Numbered from the stretch's first letter, positions 1-8,348 are shown. The stretch: DNA of 64,000 nucleotides from JBNKHH01 sp050290245 (GCA_050290245.1 JBNKHH010000035.1:1-64000), one strand, 5' to 3'. The notes: generated from the letters alone by a model not told the origin. Numbers and translations are program-made.

Positions 1-465
1 CAGAAGCATCCGAGTGGTGTTCATGCCAAAGCCGATCACCTCGACCGGAAGGGGAAAGCCGCCGAGGCGGTCGACCTTCTTTGTGGCGTCGGCGATGACG
101 ATCATCCTGTCCGAGGCGGTCGCGACGATCTTTTCCTGCAAGAGCGCCCCGCCGCCACCCTTGATCAGGTTCAGTTCGGAGTCGAACTCGTCGGCCCCGT
201 CGATGGTCACGTCGAGCCAGCGTGCCTGGTCGAGAGTGAGGATCTCGATGCCGACCTCACGGGCCAAAGCGGCGGTGGCCTTGGACGTCGGTACGCCGAT
301 GATGTTGAGACCTTCGTCGCGCACCCGTTCACCGAGGCATTGCACCAGGAAGGCGGCGGTCGACCCGGTCCCGAGGCCCACTTTCATGCCGCTTTCGACA
401 TAGGTGCTGGCCTGCCTGGCAGCGGCAAACTTGGCCACGTCAACGGGGGATTTTGGCTGGGACAT
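1..465 (-). CDS. rpiA: Ribose-5-phosphate isomerase A (partial, 3' end outside window)
   Basis: Interconverts ribose-5-phosphate and ribulose-5-phosphate in the cytosolic pentose phosphate pathway. The first 155 codons are in the window and run off its left edge. The translation shows the phosphate-binding GLGTGSTA segment near residue 30, the catalytic DGADE motif near residue 90 and the KGGGGALLQEKI segment just after it, all diagnostic of RpiA. The ATG at 463-465 precedes a frame that stays open to the window edge. The next gene to the right is divergent, so roughly 250 bp serve as a shared promoter region. Identity is secure; completeness of the 3' part cannot be judged. Confidence 0.93.
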   Translation of the reverse strand, partial: MSQPKSPVDVAKFAAARQASTYVESGMKVGLGTGSTAAFLVQCLGERVRDEGLNIIGVPTSKATAALAREVGIEILTLDQARWLDVTIDGADEFDSELNLIKGGGGALLQEKIVATASDRMIVIADATKKVDRLGGFPLPVEVIGFGMNTTRMLL

Positions 466-712
466 CTGATCTCTCCGAACGCTTGATCCGGTTATATGGG
501 GATTGCTGTCAAAGGGCGAGGGGGTGGATCGGTAAATTCCGCTCGCGCTTTGGTGTGCGCGGTGTCAGGTGGTGTGAATGAATGCCGGATCACGTTGTGC
601 GGGATTGGACCCAACAGGGGATTGGCATATAGGAAAAGAGCAGGCGCGCACCGCGCGCGTTGCGTTGGACAGGTCCAGCCTGGCCCGGTTGCCCGCCCTT
701 GGGAGCATTGAG

Positions 713-1492
713 TTGAAAACCCTGATCTATCAATTTTGGAACGGTAAGCTTCCCGGCTATGCCCGTCTAAGCCGCAATATGATGCGAGCCTACGCCCAAC
801 AGGTTGGTGCCGATTATCGCTTCGATCTGGATCCAAAGTATTTCCGAACGCCTTATGCACGGTATTTCAACGCACTGCGCCCGGTGTTCGACAGGGCGTT
901 CCACGCCTATGACCGCGTCTTGTTCGTGGACATGGATGTCTTTCCTGTAGACGGCCTTGAAGAGAGTATCTTCCATCAGGAGATTGGGGATATTGCGATG
1001 TGCGCCGAAAAAGGCCAGTCCGACATCCGCACGAAGCGGGCGGGGCACATTACCATCGAGTCAGACCTGAAATGGGCTGAATACATTCGCCATCGCTGGA
1101 AGGCGCAGGCCCCGCGGGATCGCGATGGAATACCCACGGTCTTCAATTCGGGGGTCGTCATGTACTCCGGCGAGGGGATGGCGGCTGCAAGAGAGAAATT
1201 TGCCACCGTCTGGTCGTATATCCTTTGGATGTACGCGGCCAGATTCCCGAAGTTTTACAGATTGGATCAAAACTATCTTGGATGTTTCGCGTTCATACCC
1301 GGAATTCGGTTCACCGAGCTGGAAAGTCGTTGGAATGCGCAGGTGATCAGTATTCCCCTGGTCAGCGGCGAGACCATTTTGATCGATAATCGCAATCACG
1401 ATACAAACTTTGTTCATTTGCAACACCAAGACAAACGAACAATGTCCGACGAGGAAATTCTGAATTTTGCCCGACGCCGGTCTGCAGAGTGA
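713..1492 (+). CDS. Glycosyltransferase-like protein (nucleotide-diphospho-sugar transferase fold)
   Basis: Predicted 259-aa cytosolic protein. The longest open frame begins at 578, but its first 45 codons are low-quality and there is a GGAG box 7 bp before a TTG at 713, giving MKTLIYQFWNG. The sequence has a DMDVFP segment near residue 75, a DxD-like metal/sugar-nucleotide site, followed by FNSGVVMYS and LDQNYLG, the pattern of GT-A glycosyltransferases that modify surface polysaccharide. It is followed 4 bp later by a family 2 glycosyltransferase, so the two are probably co-transcribed. The acceptor is unknown. The TTG start is an inference. Confidence 0.7.
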   Translation: MKTLIYQFWNGKLPGYARLSRNMMRAYAQQVGADYRFDLDPKYFRTPYARYFNALRPVFDRAFHAYDRVLFVDMDVFPVDGLEESIFHQEIGDIAMCAEKGQSDIRTKRAGHITIESDLKWAEYIRHRWKAQAPRDRDGIPTVFNSGVVMYSGEGMAAAREKFATVWSYILWMYAARFPKFYRLDQNYLGCFAFIPGIRFTELESRWNAQVISIPLVSGETILIDNRNHDTNFVHLQHQDKRTMSDEEILNFARRRSAE

Positions 1493-1496
1493 CTCG

Positions 1497-2408
1497 ATGC
1501 CATTGAGTGTCGTCATCCCGACGCGCAACAGACCGGTCCTGCTGCGGCGCGCGGTGCTTTCGGTCTTGCGCGCCTGTAGCCAGGGCGACGAGGTCATCGT
1601 CGTAAACGACGGCGGTGCCGAGGGGCTGTCGGAGATTGACGAGTGGATCGCTTCCGGCCGGGTCGTGGTATGTGATGGAGCGGGCCAGGGGGCCGCATCG
1701 GCACGCAATCGTGGAGTGAGCGCGGCCCGCAACGCGGTCGTGGTGTTTCTGGATGACGACGACGAAATGATCGGAGGCTATCCAGGACGAGTCCGTGCCG
1801 CCATCGAAAGCCGAGATGCGCCTCTTTGGGGGGCCTCTGCGATCCTGCGCAAAACAGGTGCGGCGCGAGAGGGGACTGAAGTTTCCAAACGCTTGTCGAG
1901 CGGAATCCAAATATCGAACGACAAGTTTCGTCAAAAGCTTTTTGCCGCCTCGGCTGGTCTTTGGGTGCACAGGGATCTGTTCCTGGACATTGGAGGTTTT
2001 TCAAGCAACCAGGTAATCGACGAGGACAGTGATCTTTGCTGCCGGTTTTTGGCTGCTGGCATTGAGCCTTGGTACGAAGTCGAGCCAGGCGTGGTGCAGC
2101 ACTCGGGCTGGGAAGGCGAAAGCGGGAATAACCAATTGACACGTACGGTGTCTGCTGGCGTAGCAGCGGCGTGCTATCTTAGGACCTTCGAGTGCAATTC
2201 CGGGCCTCTGGCACGGTATCGTGGTGCGGTCTGGTTTCTGGCGCTGCGATATATCCGCCGCGCCACCGCTCTCGGGGAGCCAGTCGCGTTCGGTGATCTT
2301 ATGACCGGGGCAGCAAGACTGCACGAGAAAGTCGGTCTATTAGTCTATTGCCTCCTTCGAAGATTGGAAATGCGGGTAGGCGGAATGCGTGCTGGGAAGG
2401 GTCAGTGA
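1497..2408 (+). CDS. Family 2 glycosyltransferase
   Basis: Predicted 303-aa GT2 enzyme transferring a sugar from a nucleotide sugar. N-terminal SVVIPTRNRP is the typical GT2 opening strand; VFLDDDDEM near residue 85 supplies the acidic metal-binding motif; IDEDSDLCCRFL near residue 175 resembles the ED acid-base segment. The ATG at 1497 lies 4 bp after the stop of the preceding glycosyltransferase; an in-frame TTG ten codons upstream is an alternative. Together with its neighbour it is likely involved in lipopolysaccharide or exopolysaccharide decoration. Substrate cannot be read from sequence. Confidence 0.82.
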   Translation: MPLSVVIPTRNRPVLLRRAVLSVLRACSQGDEVIVVNDGGAEGLSEIDEWIASGRVVVCDGAGQGAASARNRGVSAARNAVVVFLDDDDEMIGGYPGRVRAAIESRDAPLWGASAILRKTGAAREGTEVSKRLSSGIQISNDKFRQKLFAASAGLWVHRDLFLDIGGFSSNQVIDEDSDLCCRFLAAGIEPWYEVEPGVVQHSGWEGESGNNQLTRTVSAGVAAACYLRTFECNSGPLARYRGAVWFLALRYIRRATALGEPVAFGDLMTGAARLHEKVGLLVYCLLRRLEMRVGGMRAGKGQ

Positions 2409-2477
2409 ACCCGTCTCGATTACCATGCAATTTCCGCTCGCGCTTTGGGTTGCGCTTTGCTAGAGAGCAGCCCGGAT

Positions 2478-2562
2478 GCGGGTGTGGCGAAATTGGTAGA
2501 CGCACCAGATTTAGGTTCTGGCGCCGCAAGGCGTGGGGGTTCAAGTCCCTCCACCCGCACCA
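2478..2562 (+). tRNA. tRNA-Leu (anticodon UAG)
   Basis: A full cloverleaf can be drawn: 7-bp acceptor stem GCGGGTG/CACCCGC, D arm with TGGTAGACGCA, anticodon stem CCAGA/TCTGG with loop TTTAGGT (anticodon TAG), a long class II variable arm (GCCGCAAGGC) as expected for leucine, T arm GGGGG/TCCCT region with TTCAAGT, discriminator A and an encoded CCA at 2560-2562. Its last 17 bp are duplicated at 10349-10365, so this gene is the integration site of the adjoining element and was left intact by it. Confidence 0.97.
2546..2562 (+). repeat. attL: 17-bp core repeat in tRNA-Leu 3' end
   Basis: TCCCTCCACCCGCACCA, comprising the distal T-arm, acceptor strand and CCA of tRNA-Leu, is identical to 10349-10365. 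Bases on either side differ, so the core is 17 bp. Integration into the 3' end of tRNA genes by tyrosine recombinases is a well-established pattern. Confidence 0.88.
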
Positions 2563-2707
2563 GTTAAGCAGAAAATACATATATTTATAAGTATGTTAGG
2601 TGATAAGAGCCTGACTTTATCCACCGTTTTTCCCACCCAAACACCCCTCGCTATAGCCCCTGCAGCGCCTGAGAAAAATCTCGCCGCACATTCGGCGGGA
2701 CGTTCTC

Positions 2708-3259
2708 GTGCGCCCTCTGCAGACCCGACTTTCAAACCAAGAGGAGAAGACTAAGAGTACCATCAAGCAATGCTCCAGTGATCGGCATGCCGAGATCCAA
2801 AAGTCTGTGACTGTCTACATCGACTTTGCCGCAGTATTCGAAAGGCTGATTGATGACGATGAGCGGCTTATGTCCTCTCGGGCGAAACCTGCCGCAACTC
2901 TCTGCGAAAAGCTGATCGAAGAGATTGATCGATTGTCGATCTTGCTGGATGTGGCGCCGTACAGCGAGCTTTGGGGGGACGCCATATATTTTCGCGAAAT
3001 AGCTTCTACTTTGGCGTTCCTGATCGAGAAGTACGACGAAAGTGAGAAACTCAGGCTCGACTCCTGTCTTTCACCGACTGCGACAATGCTCGTGAAGAAC
3101 CTGGAAACTCTGCTGGACAACATCATACTTTGCAGCAAGTCCTATGAAGGCATGCCGATGGCTGAGCTAAATGAGATGCGCAATCAGGTCATGTCGATGC
3201 CGATCGGTATTTTGCGCTGGGTTCTGGAATCCGCCAAAAGCAACGCGCGTCCAGTGTAA
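2708..3259 (+). CDS. Hypothetical protein of the integrated element
   Basis: Not recognised. 183 codons from a GTG at 2708. A GAGGAG sequence near 2742 lies inside the frame but has no standard start codon at the right distance, so the true N-terminus may be an internal GTG near 2810. The product is predicted soluble and mostly helical, with a run of charged residues (IDDDERLM) and a Leu-rich helix (CEKLIEEIDRLSILLD). No signal peptide or membrane segment is seen. It is the first gene inside attL and is transcribed away from the tRNA. Function unknown; coding status moderately likely. Confidence 0.5.
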   Translation: MRPLQTRLSNQEEKTKSTIKQCSSDRHAEIQKSVTVYIDFAAVFERLIDDDERLMSSRAKPAATLCEKLIEEIDRLSILLDVAPYSELWGDAIYFREIASTLAFLIEKYDESEKLRLDSCLSPTATMLVKNLETLLDNIILCSKSYEGMPMAELNEMRNQVMSMPIGILRWVLESAKSNARPV

Positions 3260-3519
3260 GGAACCGCAAGCACAACCGCTCTGACCGGGTGAAACATGCC
3301 TTGGTCAGAGCGCCATTTCCCAACGTCAGCACCTCACCCACCTATTTCAGTCCAATGCCAGTCTGACCGGGCTTGTATCGACTGTCAGGGGAGGCCTGTG
3401 GTCAGGTCTCAAATGGTTCAAGGGGCCCCAAGGGGTGCGGGAGGGGGTGGGGCCCCAAATGAGCACGAACGCGATGGGTCCCATTCACGCGAGGACACCC
3501 GCAAGTCAAAGCATGCGTG

Positions 3520-4557
3520 TTAGGCTTCGTCGATCTTGATGGACAGGATTAAGCTTTCATCAATAACAGGCATATCGCTGGCGTAGCCTGACGCGAAGGC
3601 CATTTCTCTAAGCAAGCTCATCATGAACAGATAGTGGCGTCGAACTAGCTTGAGCAACTCATGCTTGCGTCCCCCATCATCAACAAAACAGTGTTCGTAT
3701 AGCAGAACACTTAGGTTCTCTCCGCCTAGGGCGGCAACCACTCTGCCCCAGCGCTCGTCATCGTGCGCGCCGTGTGGTGTTCCGTGAACCATCTTTCGAC
3801 GTATTGACCGGATTTCATCAAGAATACCCGCAGTTGACCACTTCCCATTTTGAAAAGCCAAATGTTTGCCGTTCAGGAGAACCTTGATCATCCCTTCGGT
3901 GTAGCTCTTCTCATTGTCTTTCATTGATTGCATGAGCTTTGTTAGATCGTCACGCTTTCGGGGCATGCCATTACGGGTCGCGATGAGTGCTGCCATGTGA
4001 TCGCGAAGGGAACCAATCGCTGAATAAAAGTCATGGACACTTGCTGATATCTCGTCATCAGACCCCATTGAAAACCTTGTACCGTGCGATTTCCCCTTCC
4101 TGATGGCACCTGCTAACTGTCCCCCGTAGAAATCTGTGATCCTTCCCACATGGATTTCGACATTTCGGATCCCAAGCGCGATGTTCCGCGCAAGATTCTT
4201 TTCCTTTTCGGAAGACGCAGGAATGTTGCCTGCGATAGCTGACCAATGATCTCGCGTAGTCTGCTGTTCAGCGTGCGCAGTGGGCGACCAAGGGCGAAAA
4301 AATCGATGCCTGACACCGCTGGAAAAGCCGCGCTGCTCATAGAAGATCGGTTCAACTTGGAGATTCTCGGTTACTGCCTTGAATTCTTCTGGCTTGAAGG
4401 CTCCAATAATATGCGGGGCACCTTCAATGGGTATTGGTTCCAGTGTCCAGCCTTCGACTAATCGCCTGGCAGAAAGCCCGCCGGTGAATTGAAGGATCAA
4501 GAATTGATGATCATCCGGGACTTCCATTTCTTGCTTAATATCAATTGATACAATCAT
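3520..4557 (-). CDS. HEPN-like helical protein of the integrated element
   Basis: Predicted 345-aa cytosolic protein. The start at ATG 4555-4557 has a GGAAGCGAAG ribosome-binding region directly upstream; the open frame extends 31 codons further but that part looks non-coding. The C-terminal half is an all-helical region with FYSAIGSLRDHMAAL near residue 185 and IRRKMVHG near residue 265, which contains an R-x4-H arrangement as found in HEPN ribonuclease or nucleotidyltransferase-partner domains. The assignment to a HEPN family is an inference from this motif and helical layout. A role in defence or in toxin-like RNA cleavage is possible; no partner antitoxin is obvious next to it. Confidence 0.6.
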   Translation of the reverse strand: MIVSIDIKQEMEVPDDHQFLILQFTGGLSARRLVEGWTLEPIPIEGAPHIIGAFKPEEFKAVTENLQVEPIFYEQRGFSSGVRHRFFRPWSPTAHAEQQTTRDHWSAIAGNIPASSEKEKNLARNIALGIRNVEIHVGRITDFYGGQLAGAIRKGKSHGTRFSMGSDDEISASVHDFYSAIGSLRDHMAALIATRNGMPRKRDDLTKLMQSMKDNEKSYTEGMIKVLLNGKHLAFQNGKWSTAGILDEIRSIRRKMVHGTPHGAHDDERWGRVVAALGGENLSVLLYEHCFVDDGGRKHELLKLVRRHYLFMMSLLREMAFASGYASDMPVIDESLILSIKIDEA

Positions 4558-4969
4558 CTTCGCTTCCCAGAGCCACTCGGTTTCGGATTTCGGTCTAGCA
4601 GCAGTTCTACCAGCATACACAATGGGGCGACCTCTATTTGACGTATGCATTGCCGCGCAGAGGTCAGCGGAATAGTAGATACAGGGGCCAAATGCCGGAT
4701 TTCAGTATACAGACGGCCAAGTGGGCAAGCCATTGCCACCAATCGTACCGATCGCAGCGAAGGTCGGCTCCGAGCCCAGAGTGCTTGATGCTGCAGCTTG
4801 TATGAATGTCGGCTTCTCAGTTATTAGCAGACGGCTTCACGATACTGGAAACAAGGTTTGCATTGCGTGCTCGCAAGTGACGGACTATACTGTTACCTTT
4901 AAACCGCCTTTTCAAATTCTATGTTGGTCGGCCAGCTCTCGGTCTTTAAATGTGGCTAGAAGTACAAAA
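4558..4969. other. Intergenic region between two divergent island genes
   Basis: About 410 bp without a gene I can support. The upstream part of the acyltransferase open frame (4721-4969) is open but unlike the family N-terminus. AT-rich stretches suggest promoters for both divergent genes, but no convincing -35/-10 pair stands out. Confidence 0.4.
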
Positions 4970-5980
4970 TTGGAGCTCCCGCAGTTGCGAGAGATAAAAT
5001 CACACACCTCTCTTAGAGGGATTGCAGCGCTTTTAGTTGTCTTTCACCATTACCGCTCCAATCTGCCGTCTGAGCTGAGTCCAGACAATTACACCCAGAT
5101 TTTCGCGTCTTCCGGAAGTTTCGTTGACTTCTTCTTCATGCTGAGCGGTTTTGTGATCGCCTATGTCTATACCAATAGGCCGCCCGACTGGCTTTCATAC
5201 TTCCGAAGCCGCTTTGCAAGAATTTATCCCCTACATTTCTTGACTCTCATGTGGATGATCGCCTTGGCTTTATATGCTTCGGGGACTCTATCGGAACAAC
5301 TTGTCAGCAACATCACTCTTGTGCATGCATGGGGCCTATATGACGCATATCACTTGAACTTTCCAAGCTGGTCTATCAGCGGGGAGTTCGCGGCTTACCT
5401 GGCTTTTCCTTTCGTTCTATATCTAATCAGATGGCCCTGGGCGCTCCTGACGGCCTCCTGTGTTGCAATCGGGCTACATGAGGTGCTTGTGTTCCACAAT
5501 GACCTGTCTTGGGAGCGTCTGGCGCTACTTCGTGCTGTTCCGGGATTCTGCATTGGCGTGCTTCTTCATTCGCGCCGCGATTTATTCAAATATATGTCGC
5601 AACAATCAATTTCAGCGATGCAGTTCATGGTCACGCTTCTTATAGTATTTATGTTGCATATCGGTTTGAGCTTACCTCTCTTGGTGCCTGCTTTCGCGGT
5701 GCTAATTTTGGCGACCTATGAAGATCGTGGAGTTGTTGCGCAGGCCCTTTCAAACTCATCGCTTCACAGGCTTGGTCTGCTTTCATATACAATATACTTA
5801 TTGCACGTACCAGTGCGGGCGACTGGATATCATATTTGGCCAAAGATTGCGGGCGGATTGGCGGAGCCGAATTCATCGGTTCTTTTCGTTGTAGCGTGTA
5901 GTATGACCACATTGGTTTTTAGCGTGGCTGTGCATAACTATTTTGAGATACCGGCCCGGAAAAGGATAAATGGGAAATAG
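4970..5980 (+). CDS. Acyltransferase 3 family membrane protein (OafA/YrhL type)
   Basis: Integral membrane O-acyltransferase that would acetylate a surface polysaccharide or similar acceptor. The family signature appears at once: SLRGIAALLVVFHHY with the conserved His, then FVDFFFMLSGFVIAYVY and FRSRFARIYPLHFLTL, followed by about eight further hydrophobic segments and a short basic C-terminus. The frame is open from 4721, but the first 83 codons resemble nothing in the family; a TTG at 4970 gives a 336-aa protein of normal family length. A GTG at 4952 and an ATG at 4802 are alternatives. It is cargo of the integrated element and could change surface antigen or phage receptor properties (inference). 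Confidence 0.8.
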   Translation: MELPQLREIKSHTSLRGIAALLVVFHHYRSNLPSELSPDNYTQIFASSGSFVDFFFMLSGFVIAYVYTNRPPDWLSYFRSRFARIYPLHFLTLMWMIALALYASGTLSEQLVSNITLVHAWGLYDAYHLNFPSWSISGEFAAYLAFPFVLYLIRWPWALLTASCVAIGLHEVLVFHNDLSWERLALLRAVPGFCIGVLLHSRRDLFKYMSQQSISAMQFMVTLLIVFMLHIGLSLPLLVPAFAVLILATYEDRGVVAQALSNSSLHRLGLLSYTIYLLHVPVRATGYHIWPKIAGGLAEPNSSVLFVVACSMTTLVFSVAVHNYFEIPARKRINGK

Positions 5981-6432
5981 AGCAGTGCTAGTTCAGCTCT
6001 ACGGTATTGGCAGAACGTTCCTTTTCCTGTGCGGGACGGGGCGATATGACACGCTATGGTGAGATTTTTTGTAAGGGCAAAGATCGTATCGCAAGCCTAC
6101 GCATTTGCAGCCAACTTCAGCTTTCCACTTTTGGGCTTTTCGCTGCTGTCGCGAACTTCCGAAGCAGTCATTCATTTGCATAATCCGAACGGCAGAAAAG
6201 TCCCGCAGAACTGACCTTGGTGCGCAAGGCAGCGAACGGCCGCTCCCCTGACTTTCTAAAGGCCATAAAAGCGACGGTTCAGCACTGGCGCATACATTTG
6301 CGCTTTTGCAGTTCGGAAAAGCACGAGGTTTTGCGACGGAAAGCTGACTTTTGTCAGGCCCTAAGCAGCGTCGGCGGGTTGACTATCCGAATTTGCACCG
6401 CCTCAAGTGCTATTTTGGGAAGGGATTTCGAT
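5981..6432. other. Gene-poor stretch inside the island
   Basis: About 450 bp between the acyltransferase and the lipoprotein gene. The only open frames are short, without ribosome-binding sites or recognisable composition. It may hold the promoter of the lipoprotein gene near its right end; nothing else could be identified. Confidence 0.4.
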
Positions 6433-6720
6433 ATGAGATATGTTTGTCTGTTGGCAACATTCGTTCTGGTTGGCTGTGAGGAGCCTGAACCGCGTGCGCC
6501 TTCGCCGGAGATGCAGGCACTGATGGACGCATGTGCGGCTGGCGACACGTCGGCATGTGCCACTGTCGAACAACTTCGCACTCAGCGCCGCGCCATGGCC
6601 GCAGCCATGCTTGGGGGCTGGCAAACACCGCAGCAAAGTCCGGCACCATACATGACGCGCCCCACCACTCAGACCGTATGTCGCAACTCATTTGGGCAAG
6701 TAATTTGCGAGACTCATTGA
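6433..6720 (+). CDS. Small predicted lipoprotein
   Basis: 95-aa protein from ATG 6433, preceded by AAGGGA about 8 bp upstream; the frame is open from 6217 but the signal peptide fixes the start. The N-terminus MRYVCLLATFVLVGC is a short lipoprotein signal with the lipobox Cys at residue 15, followed by an acidic-proline linker EEPEPRAP. Four further cysteines (two in ACAAGDTSACA and two near the C-terminus) suggest disulfides in the periplasm. Function unknown. It could be a surface or exclusion lipoprotein of the element. Confidence 0.65.
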   Translation: MRYVCLLATFVLVGCEEPEPRAPSPEMQALMDACAAGDTSACATVEQLRTQRRAMAAAMLGGWQTPQQSPAPYMTRPTTQTVCRNSFGQVICETH

Positions 6721-6760
6721 TCTGAATAGCGCAGAGGTGTTGGGCATCCGACACGGGGGT

Positions 6761-7016
6761 CTACCGACCTGACTCATCGCGAGGCTCTGAAGTTCCTGTG
6801 AAACCATTGTCCAGAGGGACCTGCGCCCCAACAACCGACGAAAGCGCGTTCCTCGGCATATTGGGCACGGTGCCACCGCTGGCGACGACAGTACGCAGCT
6901 GGTCAGCATGATCGCGCACCATAGCGTCACCGATTTTGCGGGACAGATACCCGGCGGCAGGCAAGGCTATACCAGCAGGGCCAGCGGCCATATGGGGCGG
7001 TCTCGATCTCACTCAT
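6761..7016 (-). pseudogene. Possible frameshifted small ORF
   Basis: An ATG at 7014-7016 has a good AGGAG box 8 bp upstream but its frame closes after 29 codons. A second frame, open from GTG 7012 to 6761, carries the hydrophobic PAGIALPAAGYLSRKIGDAM and more protein-like sequence. The two together look like one small gene broken by a frameshift near 6980, or a short real ORF with a poor start. Low confidence. Confidence 0.25.
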
Positions 7017-7064
7017 GTTTTGGTCTCCTGCTGATGGTTGTTTGCCTAGAAGGTCGCGGTGAAG

Positions 7065-7631
7065 TTACCCGGTGCCTCTAAGCTCATCCAGGTGTCCGGT
7101 TTGGTGGCTGAGCAAGGGGGATGCCCGAGGGTTTTCGATGAGGCTGAAACTTTGGCGTTCCGACGTGGGCGCGTTCTTATTATTGTTCTTCTTATATGAC
7201 CCCTGATTTTCAGGGCCCAGCTTTTCAGGGGTCAGGCCATTTTCTGCCCCGTGATTTTCAGGGGTCAGGTCAATCACATCTGCCGCAACATTTGCAGTGT
7301 TCGAATTTGCCAGCCAAACTCGTGCAGGCTCGAACTCAACCTGCATTTTCGTCCCTTCGACTTTGCCGCCACTACGGACCGTATTGACCTTCACAAAATC
7401 GGATTGCTTAAGATACTTGAGGACGCGCAGATATTTCTGTTCGCCCCAGCCCAAGTGTTCAAGCGATACTTCTGTTCTGAACACCCACGTTTTGCTGTGG
7501 CTTGCGATGTATCCAAGAAGTGCGATGCAATCGACTCGAGTGACTTTGGTGCCTCTGGTAAATCGCTTGTCGGGATCAAGTCGGGGATCGGACCAAACAG
7601 AGTTGGGTACCCGGGTATAGCCTTTTCTCAT
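7065..7631 (-). CDS. Helix-turn-helix/replication-initiator-like protein of the island
   Basis: 188 aa, cytosolic. The N-terminal half (RVPNSVWSD, then a winged-helix-like segment LGYIASHSKTWVF ... SLEHLGWGEQKYLRVLKYLKQSDFV) resembles the DNA-binding N-terminal domains of phage and plasmid replication organisers. The C-terminal half is low-complexity and contains a repeated LTPEN/LTPEK unit encoded by a 15-bp DNA repeat, then a basic Lys/Asn run. Its ATG overlaps the stop of the upstream gene (ATGA at 7628-7631), so translation is probably coupled. The replication role is inferred from domain pattern and island context. Confidence 0.6.
   Translation of the reverse strand: MRKGYTRVPNSVWSDPRLDPDKRFTRGTKVTRVDCIALLGYIASHSKTWVFRTEVSLEHLGWGEQKYLRVLKYLKQSDFVKVNTVRSGGKVEGTKMQVEFEPARVWLANSNTANVAADVIDLTPENHGAENGLTPEKLGPENQGSYKKNNNKNAPTSERQSFSLIENPRASPLLSHQTGHLDELRGTG
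7222..7269. repeat. 15-bp direct repeat pair inside the replication-like gene
   Basis: TTTTCAGGGGTCAGG occurs exactly at 7222-7236 and 7255-7269, 33 bp (11 codons) apart, with a degenerate third copy just to the left near 7206. It encodes the LTPE-containing repeats. The spacing equals about three helical turns, so it could also act as iteron-like DNA sites. Confidence 0.6.
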
Positions 7632-7933
7632 TGGCCAATCTCCCAGTACTTCGCGTGATCCGGCATAATGGTGGCGAGCATCACCTTAGCTTCGTATGGC
7701 GCAGGCCAAAGTTCCAAGGCCTTGATCGGCGACAGACAGAAGCTTTTGGACTCCCAGCGCGGTCCTTTCGGGCTGTTTGCGCGGGTGCGTGCCTGGACAA
7801 GAAATTGGATCTGGTCGCGGCAGACGGAAATCCTCCAATCGCCAACGCGCATGATCTCGCCACGGTAATTTTCGGATGACTCGCGTTTGTCGTTCTTGAG
7901 CCCGGTGAAGGGTGTGAAGTTGTGTTTTTTCAT
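7628..7933 (-). CDS. Small hypothetical protein of the island
   Basis: Not recognised. 101 aa from the ATG at 7931-7933 (MKKHNFTPF); the frame is open 32 codons further upstream, but that part resembles non-coding sequence. Mixed composition without signal peptide or membrane segment; contains WRISVCRDQIQFLVQ, a likely beta hairpin. The stop overlaps the start of the replication-like gene in an ATGA, which supports coding and a shared leftward operon with the AlpA-type regulator upstream. Confidence 0.55.
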   Translation of the reverse strand: MKKHNFTPFTGLKNDKRESSENYRGEIMRVGDWRISVCRDQIQFLVQARTRANSPKGPRWESKSFCLSPIKALELWPAPYEAKVMLATIMPDHAKYWEIGQ

Positions 7934-8053
7934 GATGATCGTCTTCAAGTTGCGCACGAGAGACGAGCAGGGTAATCTGACGTTACTGAGAGGTTCCAAT
8001 CCCCCAAAACAGTCAGCCCATGCCCGCATGTCCCGCGCGACGTGGGTTGACTA

Positions 8054-8254
8054 CTACGCGGCTTCGCGATGCGCTTTGGCATCTTCGATAAACGCGGCGA
8101 GTTCAGCTTCGGACCAACGGGTCATACCGCCGATACGAACGGGCTGGGGAATGGTGCCGTCTGCCACCTTGCGCCAGACTGTGGCGACGCTACAGCCGAG
8201 AACGGCGGCGGTATCACGCACACCGACAAGCTTGTCTGATTGATATGGGTTCAT
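8054..8254 (-). CDS. AlpA-family/excisionase-like DNA-binding protein
   Basis: 66-aa winged-helix protein of the MerR/Xis superfamily: KLVGVRDTAAVLGCSVATVWRKV forms the helix-turn-helix and PQPVRIGGMTRWSEAELAAFI the wing and following helix, the classic AlpA layout. Such proteins activate integrase expression or serve as recombination directionality factors. ATG 8252-8254 is preferred because GAGG lies 8 bp upstream; a GTG three codons earlier is an alternative. A 12-bp inverted repeat covers the start and ribosome-binding site, suggesting autoregulation or control of translation. Confidence 0.85.
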   Translation of the reverse strand: MNPYQSDKLVGVRDTAAVLGCSVATVWRKVADGTIPQPVRIGGMTRWSEAELAAFIEDAKAHREAA

Positions 8255-8256
8255 TT

Positions 8257-8288
8257 TCAACACCTCACGATTGGTTGTGATGTGTTGA
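8257..8288. promoter_or_regulatory. Inverted repeat over the AlpA-like gene start
   Basis: Left arm 8257-8268 (TCAACACCTCAC) and right arm 8277-8288 (GTGATGTGTTGA) match at 11 of 12 positions with an 8-bp spacer. It includes the ribosome-binding site, so it could be an operator for the AlpA-like protein or an mRNA hairpin hiding the start. Confidence 0.6.
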
Positions 8289-8300
8289 GACTAGAAGTCA

Positions 8301-8338
8301 GAAATCCCGCCGAAAATCGCGCCGAAATCCCGCCGAAA
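8301..8338. repeat. Three tandem 11-12-bp repeats
   Basis: GAAATCCCGCC, GAAAATCGCGCC and GAAATCCCGCC follow one another at 8301-8334, with a partial fourth unit. They lie between the AlpA-like gene and the end of the 213-aa gene. The period of about one helical turn suits protein-binding arms or iterons. Confidence 0.65.
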
Positions 8339-8348
8339 CAAAACGGCG

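Noticed and set aside
3296..3523. 75-codon frame between island genes
   Set aside because: Proline/arginine-rich, no ribosome-binding site and no structure; likely intergenic.
8301..8338. Possible CRISPR-like repeats
   Set aside because: Units of 11-12 bp are contiguous without spacers, and no cas genes are present.
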